From: Deferribacterales bacterium Deferri_01
GTDB taxonomy: Bacteria > Chrysiogenota > Deferribacteres > Deferribacterales > Geovibrionaceae
Length of the DNA: 64,000 nt
Assembly: GCA_001603805.1 (NCBI GenBank)
Contig: LUZY01000010.1
Location: forward strand, 62,001-126,000
Reading direction: 5' to 3'
The notes under the pieces are model-generated. The model did not search any database and was not told the origin of the DNA. It saw only the letters and a program-made list of their open reading frames with translations. This document shows positions 27,241 to 34,577 of this stretch, one piece after another (the stretch's first letter is position 1; each line of letters begins with the position of its first letter). The position numbers and the translations under genes are program-made.

Positions 27241-27243
27241 TTT
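27221..27243 (+). repeat. Left attachment site
   Basis: GATTCCGTCCCTGGGCACCA plus TTT, spanning the T-arm 3' side and acceptor 3' strand of tRNA-Phe. It matches the right copy at 36276-36297 except for one extra G. Confidence 0.85.
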
Positions 27244-27405
27244 CTATTTCCAGCATGTTCCAATAACTTCCTAAAACCTTTACAAACCCCTTTAGATACT
27301 GTATTTTAGAGTATATTAACGTCTATTAAATTCCAACATGTTCCAGACCTTTCTGTTGGTATGCTTGTTGGTATTTACGATGTTCATGGCAGGAGATACC
27401 AACAT

Positions 27406-28587
27406 ATGAGCCTGACTGATACTCAAATCAAATCTATTAAGTTCGAAGATAAGGCTATTAAGCTTTCTGACGGAAAAGGGTTATATCTACTAGTAAATAA
27501 GACTGGCAAGTATTTCAGATATAACTACCGTTATGCAGGGAAGCAAAAAACCTTAGCATTAGGCGTATATCCTGAAACATCATTGAAGAAAGCCCGTGAA
27601 AGACTTGATGAAGCCAGAAAGCTGTTAGCTGATGGTATTGATCCTTCCGAAGCTAAAAAGAACTTCAAGCTTGGTTTATTGGACAGTGCTGAAAACAGCT
27701 TCGAGAAAGTAGCTAAAGACTGGCATATCAGACAAACTCCCAAATGGACACCTGGACATTGTGCAGCAGTATGGAGAAAACTTGAAAAAGATGTTCTTCC
27801 CTGGTTGGGTAATAAACCGATAAATACCATCACACCTAAAGAAATGCTGTTGGTACTTAGGCGCATAGAAGCCAGAGGGAAACATGAAACAGCTCATAAG
27901 ACTAAGCAGGTATGCAGTCAGATATTTACCTACGCAATCATAGAAGGCAAAGTTGAACGTAATCCATGCTCAGATCTTCAAGGTGCTTTAACTCCTGTTG
28001 TGAATAACAACTACCCTACCATAACAAACCCTAAAGAAGTAGGCACACTGCTACAACTGATAGATGAATATAAAGGCTCTCATATAGTACGCTATGCACT
28101 TAAACTTGCTCCTTTGGTCTTCGTCCGTCCTGGTGAACTAAGGCAAGCTGAATGGTCTGAAATAGACCTTGAAAAGAAGCTATGGAAGATACCTGGAGAA
28201 AAGATGAAGATGAAGACTCCTCATCTTGTACCTTTGTCGACACAGGCAATAGCTATACTTAAAGAGATTTACCCTTTAACATCTAAAAGCAGGTATGTAT
28301 TTCATTCAGAGCGTACTTTTGACAGACCTATGAGTGATAACACACTCAATGCTGCTTTGAGAAAAATAGGCTATAGTAAAGATGAAATGGTTGCTCATGG
28401 CTTCAGAGCTATGGCATCTACCCTATTACATGAAAATAAATGGAATACTGAGTATATAGAAAGACAGCTTGCACACTCAGAAAGAAATAAGGTTAAAGCA
28501 GCCTATAACCATGCTGAATATCTTGAAGAACGAACTAAGATGATGCAATGGTGGGCAGATTATCTGGATGGATTGAAAAAGAAGTAA
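27406..28587 (+). CDS. Tyrosine site-specific integrase (P4-like, DUF4102 N-terminus)
   Basis: The enzyme that inserts and excises the element at tRNA-Phe. The N-terminal DUF4102 domain (residues 1-85, with LSDGKGLYLLVNKTGKYFRYNYR) is followed by a core-binding helical domain and the catalytic domain. The first catalytic Arg is in FVRPGELRQAEW, the HxxR box is VAHGFRAMAS, and the Tyr nucleophile is in KAAYNHAEY. I take the ATG at 27406 (MSLTDTQIKSIKFEDK), with AGGAG ten bases upstream, rather than the earlier frame start at 27361. It reads away from the tRNA into the element, as is normal for this class. Repeats of CAACATGTTCCA and GTTGGTAT between tRNA and gene may be arm-type binding sites. 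Confidence 0.93.
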   Translation: MSLTDTQIKSIKFEDKAIKLSDGKGLYLLVNKTGKYFRYNYRYAGKQKTLALGVYPETSLKKARERLDEARKLLADGIDPSEAKKNFKLGLLDSAENSFEKVAKDWHIRQTPKWTPGHCAAVWRKLEKDVLPWLGNKPINTITPKEMLLVLRRIEARGKHETAHKTKQVCSQIFTYAIIEGKVERNPCSDLQGALTPVVNNNYPTITNPKEVGTLLQLIDEYKGSHIVRYALKLAPLVFVRPGELRQAEWSEIDLEKKLWKIPGEKMKMKTPHLVPLSTQAIAILKEIYPLTSKSRYVFHSERTFDRPMSDNTLNAALRKIGYSKDEMVAHGFRAMASTLLHENKWNTEYIERQLAHSERNKVKAAYNHAEYLEERTKMMQWWADYLDGLKKK

Positions 28588-28601
28588 AAATATGGTGTAC
28601 A

Positions 28602-29237
28602 ATGTGCGATTTAGAATTTTGGAAAAACTTTGATTTTCTCAAAGTAGATGAATTCATGTGTTTGGTAATGGGATACGAACCAGGAAGTTACGTATTTGAT
28701 TTCTTTTCTCGCCAAAAAGATAAGGCGTGGCCAGAAGGAGCAGAATTAATTTATAAACTTCTTGTTCAGGATATTAATATGGATAGATTTGTATTGTCAT
28801 ACGATACCCCAGCGGATATCACCGATGCCCCTTTCATAAAGATGACTGATTATCCATGGTGGCACGGAGGTCAAATCAAACAAAAAGCGCTGAAAGCATG
28901 GGTTGAAAAAAGAAAAATCAAATCTAAATATTTTGGAACAGATCTTTCAGACAATTCAAGCAATACAAATGCTACTCCAGATTATTTAAATCCTAAAAAT
29001 CCGAATTATTCATTTAAGCTTGCAGCTGCTATTAAAGCATGGGAAGCTCTGACAGCTAATCCTGAGTTGCTTAGAGGTAAGGGTTGCAAAGATGCTGTAG
29101 TAGACTGGCTTGAAGATAATATAAATTTATTAGATATTCCTGAGGGGAGTCAGCTAAGTAATAACTTAAAAGAACATATATCTTTCATTGTTAATTGGAA
29201 TTTGAGTGGTGGAGCACCTAAGACACCTGTCAAATAA
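28602..29237 (+). CDS. Uncharacterised element protein downstream of integrase
   Basis: A 211-residue soluble protein starting MCDLEFWKNFDFLKVDEFMC. I do not recognise a named family. The N-terminal part is Trp- and Asp-rich; a poorly conserved Ser/Asn linker at about residues 120-140 separates it from a helical C-terminal segment (KLAAAIKAWEALTANPELLRGKGCKDAVVDWLEDN). Similar helical tails are found in small proteins next to P4-type integrases, so a role in element biology is plausible but unproven. It starts 14 bp after the integrase stop with a weak ribosome site, suggesting cotranscription. Codon use is AT-rich, as in the rest of the element. Confidence 0.6.
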   Translation: MCDLEFWKNFDFLKVDEFMCLVMGYEPGSYVFDFFSRQKDKAWPEGAELIYKLLVQDINMDRFVLSYDTPADITDAPFIKMTDYPWWHGGQIKQKALKAWVEKRKIKSKYFGTDLSDNSSNTNATPDYLNPKNPNYSFKLAAAIKAWEALTANPELLRGKGCKDAVVDWLEDNINLLDIPEGSQLSNNLKEHISFIVNWNLSGGAPKTPVK

Positions 29238-29381
29238 AAACATATATACCAATAGCTTTTGGGACAACATTGTTGATTTTCTTAAAACATACCCTCCCCT
29301 TTTATCCTTAACCATACTACCCCTAATCTGCATGTGCTCCAATTGTTTACAGAGTCTTTAAATATTATTGTTTGCCTAGAA

Positions 29382-29411
29382 GTTCTGGCCAGAACCTAAA
29401 TAATATTTAGG
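29382..29411. promoter_or_regulatory. Two adjacent perfect palindromes before a small element gene
   Basis: GTTCTGGCCAGAAC at 29382-29395 is a perfect 14-bp palindrome, and CCTAAATAATATTTAGG at 29395-29411 is a perfect 17-bp one. The second ends inside the AGGAG ribosome site of the frame starting at 29421. They could be an operator pair, or RNA hairpins that mask the ribosome site. Confidence 0.6.
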
Positions 29412-29420
29412 AGAACCCTT

Positions 29421-29730
29421 ATGAGTAAAACAAAAATTATTAGAAGACTTGAAGTTGAAACCATGACAGGCCTTAAGAGAAGAAATAGCTAGGATGCCTG
29501 AAAAAGGCTTTCCAGGAAAGCATAAGAAGGATCTTGAGTACTATGAGAAAGAATGTCCCGTATCTTCGGGAAGAACACAGTATATCAGGTATCTAAAAGG
29601 AGAAGAGCTTACTTATAGAGAAGCACTATTGGCAAAATGTGCAGAGTGCAACTCAGGGTATGTTGATGGAAGAAATGACTGTAAAGCGTCCAAATGTTCC
29701 CTTTATCCGTTTATGCCATACAAAGAGTAG
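29421..29730 (+). pseudogene. Cys-rich phage/element protein with an N-terminal frameshift
   Basis: The frame from ATG 29421 has a strong AGGAG site and reads MSKTKIIRRLEVETMTGL, then stops at 29492. The +1 frame continues LREEIARMPEKGFPGKHKKD through to 29730. Skipping one A at CTT-A-AGA joins them into a 102-residue protein. The C-terminal part (KCAECNSGYVDGRNDCKASKCSLYPFMPY) resembles a small Cys-rich protein often seen in phages and islands, probably zinc-binding. Without the frameshift, the only start is ATG 29494, which has no ribosome site. It may be a broken gene, a sequencing slip, or a recoding site, because CTT-A can slip to TTA. Confidence 0.65.
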
Positions 29731-29784
29731 GGATAGTAACTCTAGGAGGTCAATATCAGGGCTTCCAGTAATATGAAACAATAG

Positions 29785-29813
29785 GGTAAGGTTTAACCTT
29801 ACCTTGTTTGTTT
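29785..29813 (+). terminator. Intrinsic terminator
   Basis: GGTAAGG-TTTAA-CCTTACC followed by TTGTTTGTTT; the flanking AACAA/TTGTT extends the stem. It closes the integrase-proximal transcript. Nothing else is recognisable in 29731-29948. Confidence 0.75.
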
Positions 29814-29948
29814 CGTATCGACTAAACGCATATATAGGCTTCTTGCTGATAGAATAGCTTATTTTGAGATGTGTTATTTATCATACAGACTTGCTTATAT
29901 ATTTCGTAAGAAATTGTATTTATAGGTTTTTCAATAGGAGTTTATTTT

Positions 29949-30509
29949 ATGTATTTCAGGAAAAAACAGTTAGTTGATAATCAGCTAAAGATTGATATTA
30001 GAGATTTAAAGAAAAAAGGATTTAAATATGGAGCCGAACTTTCTGGTACAGTAACCATGACATCAAAGGGTTCTTTTGCATTTTCGATTGATGAGAATAA
30101 TTTGTTCCTTATGTACTCGTATAGAGACGAACGTAACAATTTAGAACCCGTAAGGCAGGAAATTAAACTTAATAGCTCTGAATGTCATTATGGAGGTATG
30201 AGAGCATATTTCATATGTTCTAAGTGCGAAAGAAAAGTAATGGCTTTATATTTGTCTGATAAATACTTTTATTGTCGCTCATGCTGTAACTTGGCATATA
30301 AATCTCAACAAGAAAATAAAGTTGATAGGTTATTACGTAAAGCTAGAAAGATAAGAGAAAAGCTTAATGCTGAAAATGACATGTTAGGCATTATATGGCA
30401 CAAGCCTAAAGGTATGCATCATAAAACCTTCAACAGGTTATCAGATGAGAGCAACACCTTAATGAAAAAATACTTCAGTGGATTATTAAACACTCTAAGG
30501 AGGAAATGA
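29949..30509 (+). CDS. Zinc-ribbon protein of unknown function
   Basis: The 186-residue protein has a basic N-terminal half and a central treble-clef or zinc ribbon. CSKC at about residues 95-98 and CRSCC at about residue 117 are spaced by an aromatic strand (KVMALYLSDKYFYCRSCC). A coiled, very basic C-terminus follows (NLAYKSQQENKVDRLLRKARKIREKL). The motif FxCxxC...ALYL...FxCRxC..LAYxSQ recurs in island proteins of many proteobacteria, but no function is established. Nucleic-acid binding is likely from charge and fold. It has a GGAG-type site (TAGGAG) ten bases before the ATG and its stop overlaps the next gene's start. Confidence 0.7.
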   Translation: MYFRKKQLVDNQLKIDIRDLKKKGFKYGAELSGTVTMTSKGSFAFSIDENNLFLMYSYRDERNNLEPVRQEIKLNSSECHYGGMRAYFICSKCERKVMALYLSDKYFYCRSCCNLAYKSQQENKVDRLLRKARKIREKLNAENDMLGIIWHKPKGMHHKTFNRLSDESNTLMKKYFSGLLNTLRRK

Positions 30510-30895
30510 TGGAAGATATAAAAAAAGGACGCAAAAAGAAATACAGTAATAGAGCTGTCATAGATAAGTACCAGAGTGGAGATGTATACCGAATTCCTCG
30601 GTTAGAACTTGAAGATGCTATAAAGGAACTGACAGGAAATGAACTTAAGTTATTTCTGTATTATCAGACTAAAGGCAATGGGTGGAGATTCAAAGATAGC
30701 GAAATTGCTGACTTTCTTGGAGTTACTGAAAAAACAATATCAAAAAACAGACAGGGATTGATAGATAAAGCATTTTTGTTGATTTCCGAAGGGAAGAAAA
30801 TAGATAATTACTTTCTAGGGAAGAGAAAAGTTAATAAGTGGCTTTTAGCTGATTATGAAATAAACATGCCAGATAATAATGTTGAGGAAGAATAG
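30509..30895 (+). CDS. Winged-helix DNA-binding protein
   Basis: A 128-residue protein with a basic N-terminus (EDIKKGRKKKYSN). The middle looks like a replication-initiator or transcription-factor winged helix: LTGNELKLFLYYQTKGNGWRFKDSEIADFLGVTEKTISKNRQGLIDKAF has the spacing of a helix-turn-helix with TEKTISKNR as the recognition helix. It overlaps the upstream zinc-ribbon gene (ATGATGG), and the second ATG has the better distance to AAGGAGG. It may regulate element genes or start element replication. No enzymatic motif is present. Confidence 0.7.
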   Translation: MEDIKKGRKKKYSNRAVIDKYQSGDVYRIPRLELEDAIKELTGNELKLFLYYQTKGNGWRFKDSEIADFLGVTEKTISKNRQGLIDKAFLLISEGKKIDNYFLGKRKVNKWLLADYEINMPDNNVEEE

Positions 30896-31038
30896 CATAT
30901 TTTTAATATTTAAATTGACGTTTAATAGAAGATTTAGGCTCTTATTTAAACACTAAAAGATATTATATATCTATTTAAACTATTGATATATAGGTTATTT
31001 AATTAAAATCACTAATTATGTATATATAATGATTAAAG

Positions 31039-31215
31039 CACAAAGAATTTTTGCCTTAAAATAGGCTGTCGTCAGACAGTCTGTTTTAAGGTTGAGGTTC
31101 TTTGCAAGGCTAAGAATCCTATGAGCGGCAGTGAGCGAAGCGAACAGTGAATAGGACTTCGAAAGCCGAAGCAATGTAACCTCAATATCTGCTTAGCGCA
31201 GCTTCGATATTTTAA
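31039..31215 (+). ncRNA. Highly structured noncoding segment of the element
   Basis: The 485-bp gap after the winged-helix gene holds nested inverted repeats. CAAAGAA (31040) pairs with TTCTTTG (31099). Inside, CCTTAAAATAGGCTGTC pairs with GACAGTCTGTTTTAAGG around GTCA. TTGAGGTT (31092) can instead pair with AACCTCAA (31178). GGCTAAG pairs with CTTAGCG near 31193, TCCTAT with ATAGGA, and CTTCG-AAAGC-CGAAG closes a small hairpin. It could be a structured RNA, an element origin, or a transfer or recombination site. I cannot match it to a known RNA family. 30896-31038 and 31216-31380 are AT-rich and show nothing. Confidence 0.5.
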
Positions 31216-31380
31216 AGTTAACTAAGTTGAATTGTATAAAGTGTTTAAAAGATACTAACTCAACAACTCCAGGGGGGTATTTGATTCTGGCAAGCTGAAA
31301 CAGTAAGTACCACACTAAGACAAAATTATAAAAATTTGTAATAGGCTTCATGAAACTGCACAAAGCCTATTACAATTAAA

Positions 31381-31944
31381 TCAGTGTTCCCTGACTTCTT
31401 CATACTCATGATTTTTAAATAAAGTGAATGGTTTCCAACCCGCTTTAAGCTGAACAAGGGTTTTCTCTTTTGAGTCTTCTTCAAATTCATTCTTATCTCT
31501 GAATTCAAGAGTTGACACAGGCTGTAAAAGAAAGCCAGGAATACAGATAAAGCTTACTGCAAGGTAGTATTCTTTTCCATTCTCTAATCTGGCTGTCTGC
31601 ATACGATCTCCGAGAAATGAGAAGGTATGTATGCCACTTGGAAGATTTATTTTGCTGTATATACTTCGATTAGCAATGAGTAATTCATTTTTATCAAAGA
31701 AATCTTTTCCTCTGTACCCGATATAGTCTTCTGGCAGGTCTTCTTTTTCCTTAAAATTGATTACAACAATCTTATCACCCCAGCTTGCTGTTCCGCATAA
31801 ATCTTTTGAGCGATAGAAAAAGACTGTTGCATTATCTTTATCATTACTCAAAGAGCCATTAGGAATAACAGGTTTATGAACTGTACCTTTGGCACAAGCT
31901 CCTAAAAGCAAAGATGCAACCAGAGCAAATATAAATGATCTCAT
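31381..31944 (-). CDS. Lipoprotein, DUF2846-like
   Basis: The 187-residue protein starts MRSFIFALVASLLLGACAKG, a signal peptide with lipobox Cys17. The body is mostly beta (ATVFFYRSKDLCGTASWGDKIVVIN, and ANRSIYSKINLPSGIHTFSF), the pattern of the DUF2846 lipoproteins. These have a conserved FYR...L.GS...V.ING segment and unknown function. It lies eight bases after a second lipoprotein gene on the same strand and is likely cotranscribed. Both are cargo of the integrative element. It is probably attached to the inner or outer membrane facing the periplasm. Confidence 0.7.
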   Translation of the reverse strand: MRSFIFALVASLLLGACAKGTVHKPVIPNGSLSNDKDNATVFFYRSKDLCGTASWGDKIVVINFKEKEDLPEDYIGYRGKDFFDKNELLIANRSIYSKINLPSGIHTFSFLGDRMQTARLENGKEYYLAVSFICIPGFLLQPVSTLEFRDKNEFEEDSKEKTLVQLKAGWKPFTLFKNHEYEEVREH

Positions 31945-31952
31945 ATTGCCGC

Positions 31953-33056
31953 CTAATCAGGAATTTGAAGGGATTGAATAGTTAGAGGATCCGAGGAAGA
32001 ACCGTGATGAAATACAACTACATAGGTTCCCTTTTCTAAATAAGTTATTCTGTCCAGGTCACCAATATAGTTTAAATCTGTGTCATAAAGCCTGCTGGGT
32101 GTTCCCATGCCATAATTGTCATGGAATATGATATTACCATTATCAACCATTGTTAGGTTATAAAAAACAGTGCCTTTGTTTACAGTAGTACCATTTTTTA
32201 ATTGAGGAAAAGATGTTTGATTGAACAATTCTGGCGAATTAATAATAATCGTGCTGTCTTGGCTAGTATTATGGCGAAGTTCTAAAATATATGTTCCTTT
32301 TGATATATCCGTAACCTGTGCTCTCTTAGCGATCTTTACTAACTTCATATCCAAGTCATATACGAACACTCCTGACTCCCAACCGTTCATTTGTAGTGCA
32401 ATATTATAGGATGAACTGGTATTTTGAAAAGAGTACAATCTGGTATCATTTTCCAGTCTCATAAGCAGGTATTTATATCCTGTAGCAATGTTGTAGATTT
32501 TATCTATAGGTTTATATTTGCTGTAAGCAAGTATATATTTCCTCATATTGTTTTCTGCTGTAGACGCATCTACAAGAGCATAGTTAGCAGATGTTATGGA
32601 TTCAGCAGCTTGAATGATTCTTTCAAGGTCTTGTTCATATGAAAAATCAACATTATCCACAGAAAGAGCGTTTAAGGCAGAAGGAATTCTGATTGATACG
32701 TTATCTGAATTATTAGCATCAAGTGTCTGTAAAAGACGAGCTATATTGACAGCCTTAGTGCTTATGTTGTTTATATCAGTATCTCCTGTCAGCGTCAAAG
32801 GAGTTACGATGTCTGAACCTTTTGCACTTCCTATAGGCATATTGCCTATCTTGAAAGTGACTGTTTCTCCGCTCTTATATCTAAAAGAACCATAGGTATC
32901 TGTTTTACCAGAGAATGAAGGTGTTTCATAATTAAGACCTTCAACAGGAGCATCAATGAAAAGTCCAGTCTTAACTTGTGAACTACTTTCATCTCCTCCG
33001 CTTCCGCAAGCATTTAGTAAAAATACAGCCAGCAATAAAACTAAAATGTTTTTCAT
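31953..33056 (-). CDS. Lipoprotein of unknown function with beta-sandwich repeats
   Basis: The 367-residue protein begins MKNILVLLLAVFLLNACGSGG, with lipobox Cys17 followed by a Ser/Gly/Asp linker. Residues 30-80 (FIDAPVEGLNYETPSFSGKTDTYGSFRYKSGETVTFKIG) resemble a transthyretin- or carboxypeptidase-regulatory-like beta fold seen in secreted proteins. The C-terminal 200 residues have two similar beta-rich blocks, each ending in a GTY.(L/V)xxxHxxS motif (GTYILELRHNTSQDS and GTYVVVFHHGSSSDP), suggesting an internal duplication. I know no function. It diverges from the ribbon-helix-helix gene across a 13-bp inverted repeat and may be controlled by that regulator. Confidence 0.65.
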   Translation of the reverse strand: MKNILVLLLAVFLLNACGSGGDESSSQVKTGLFIDAPVEGLNYETPSFSGKTDTYGSFRYKSGETVTFKIGNMPIGSAKGSDIVTPLTLTGDTDINNISTKAVNIARLLQTLDANNSDNVSIRIPSALNALSVDNVDFSYEQDLERIIQAAESITSANYALVDASTAENNMRKYILAYSKYKPIDKIYNIATGYKYLLMRLENDTRLYSFQNTSSSYNIALQMNGWESGVFVYDLDMKLVKIAKRAQVTDISKGTYILELRHNTSQDSTIIINSPELFNQTSFPQLKNGTTVNKGTVFYNLTMVDNGNIIFHDNYGMGTPSRLYDTDLNYIGDLDRITYLEKGTYVVVFHHGSSSDPLTIQSLQIPD

Positions 33057-33109
33057 AATTCACTCCATTCATCAGTTTTCTGTCATTAGTAACAGTATGA
33101 CAAATTGAG

Positions 33110-33143
33110 CCCATATTGCAAGCATTTTATCTTGCAATATGGG
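33110..33143. promoter_or_regulatory. 13-bp perfect inverted repeat, probable operator
   Basis: CCCATATTGCAAG at 33110-33122 and its exact complement CTTGCAATATGGG at 33131-33143, eight bases apart, between the divergent lipoprotein and ribbon-helix-helix genes. The position suits an operator controlling both. A further TATGGG copy follows at 33151. Confidence 0.65.
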
Positions 33144-33199
33144 TCTATATTATGGGTCTGTTTAGATGCACTTTTGAAGCTATAGCGGGGTGCATAAAT

Positions 33200-33382
33200 A
33201 TGTTTAAAATACAGAAAGGATATGATAGTGAGAGTAAAACTTTTAGATTACCTGTTGAGCTTATAAAACGTCTTGAAGCATTGGCAGCACAAAATAAATT
33301 ATCACTTAATCAGCTTGTTATACAGTGTTTGAATTACTCATTAGATAATCTTGAAAATGAGGGGAAATCGAAAGATAAGTGA
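33200..33382 (+). CDS. Ribbon-helix-helix (Arc-like) DNA-binding protein
   Basis: The 60-residue protein reads MFKIQKGYDSESKTFRLP and then ELIKRLEALAAQNKLSLNQL. The beta strand KTFRLP followed by two helices, with SLNQLV at the start of the second, is the MetJ/Arc fold. Such proteins bind palindromic operators as dimers, and a 13-bp inverted repeat lies 57 bases upstream. I take the ATG at 33200; the longer frame to 33116 reads through the operator. It has no toxin partner next to it on the same strand, so it is not an obvious antitoxin. Confidence 0.75.
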   Translation: MFKIQKGYDSESKTFRLPVELIKRLEALAAQNKLSLNQLVIQCLNYSLDNLENEGKSKDK

Positions 33383-33536
33383 ATGTTTAATTTATCTCTA
33401 TGTAATCACTACTACAAGCCTGTATGCGAAAAGTGATATATTATTTTAATCCTATTCTTAATGGTTAGTAAATTATTAATGCTCTGTTTAGGCTGAAACT
33501 ATTATTTACTTCTTGTATCAGCGAGAAATAATAGAA

Positions 33537-34577
33537 TTAAATGAGAATAGGTATTCCAAATTCAAGCTTTAATTTCTTGATGTGTTTCAAGACTTCAGAC
33601 TCAATTGCCTCTGGTGAGTATTCTTCACTTTCATTTCTAGTTTGATTATCAAATTTTGAGATGATACTCAATTTCTTTATAGTTTGTCTGTATCTATCAA
33701 ATTGGATATTGGAAAGTTCTTCAGGAAACATGTGAAATAAAATGTGAGGGTATGTTATTTTATATAAATAGTCATCTGTATTTGAAATATTGAACATAGG
33801 CAAGATATTTAAAGTATGGAAAAATATAGCTGGATCCTTAATGAATGGAATAACTCCAGAATCAAGAAAATTACATGCAATAATGTATGCTTGTTCCCAT
33901 CTAGTTACTGTATAATGGAAAAAAATAAAGGATTCGTTGCTTAATGTCGGTAAAATATCTTTATTCGCTGAATTTTGAAAAATTTCATCAGAAAAAATAT
34001 GCGGGATTCTTTTGTAAGCATCTTTTAACCCCTTATAAACATCTGCTTTTGTTTTTATTTTCGTTATGTACTCTTCAAGAGTATAATATTCTTCTTTAAA
34101 TAGAGAGAAAAATATCTTCAAGCCAGTTTTTCTAATTTCATTATAGTCAGCTGAAAGTCCAAATCTCATTGGTAATATATGGATATAATGTCCATATTTT
34201 TCCATAATATCAATATGTAGCTTTATGACCACTGTTGTTAGGTGAGCAAAAATTGAAATCTTGTCATCAATGTCTGGATATGAAGATGTTTCTAAAAGTT
34301 GAAAAATTGGTTCGGCAATAAGATGTTTATTCCCAATCGCTAAGAGAGGGTAAATATCGTTATTGTTTATACTAAAGTTCGCATCTGTAAATACATAAGT
34401 TTCAACATCTTCGGATATGGCTTTTAAATAAAGAGTTATGCTTTTATGGTGCGAATACCAAAAATACGAAAGAGTTTTAATTATATTTTTGGTATCTGAT
34501 GCCTTTAATAATTCTTTGAGAAGCTTTAAATAATCTTTTTGAATAGTAATGATTTCTTGCTCAAGGATTTTCAACAT
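33537..34577 (-). CDS. Unknown protein, second gene of an element cargo pair
   Basis: A 346-residue protein with no signal peptide and no membrane segment. I recognise no domain. The predicted fold is mostly helical: MLKILEQEIITIQKDYLKLLKELL opens with a coiled-coil-like helix and IESEVLKHIKKLKLEFG closes it. The ATG at 34577 lies inside the end of the upstream gene (17-base overlap), so translation is coupled; an alternative GTG at 34586 would add three residues. Codon use is strongly AT-rich. Its place as the last gene pair next to the right attachment site is where defence cargo often sits, but no known defence motif is visible. Confidence 0.6.
   Translation of the reverse strand: MLKILEQEIITIQKDYLKLLKELLKASDTKNIIKTLSYFWYSHHKSITLYLKAISEDVETYVFTDANFSINNNDIYPLLAIGNKHLIAEPIFQLLETSSYPDIDDKISIFAHLTTVVIKLHIDIMEKYGHYIHILPMRFGLSADYNEIRKTGLKIFFSLFKEEYYTLEEYITKIKTKADVYKGLKDAYKRIPHIFSDEIFQNSANKDILPTLSNESFIFFHYTVTRWEQAYIIACNFLDSGVIPFIKDPAIFFHTLNILPMFNISNTDDYLYKITYPHILFHMFPEELSNIQFDRYRQTIKKLSIISKFDNQTRNESEEYSPEAIESEVLKHIKKLKLEFGIPILI

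Noticed and set aside
31130-31175. GTGAGCGAAGCGAAC in the element as another copy of the hairpin repeat family
   Set aside because: It shares only the GAGCGAAG string with the linkers; the flanking linker and hairpin order are missing.
33200-33382. Antitoxin of a toxin-antitoxin pair
   Set aside because: No small toxin-like gene is adjacent on the same strand; the neighbours are a divergent lipoprotein and a convergent unknown gene.
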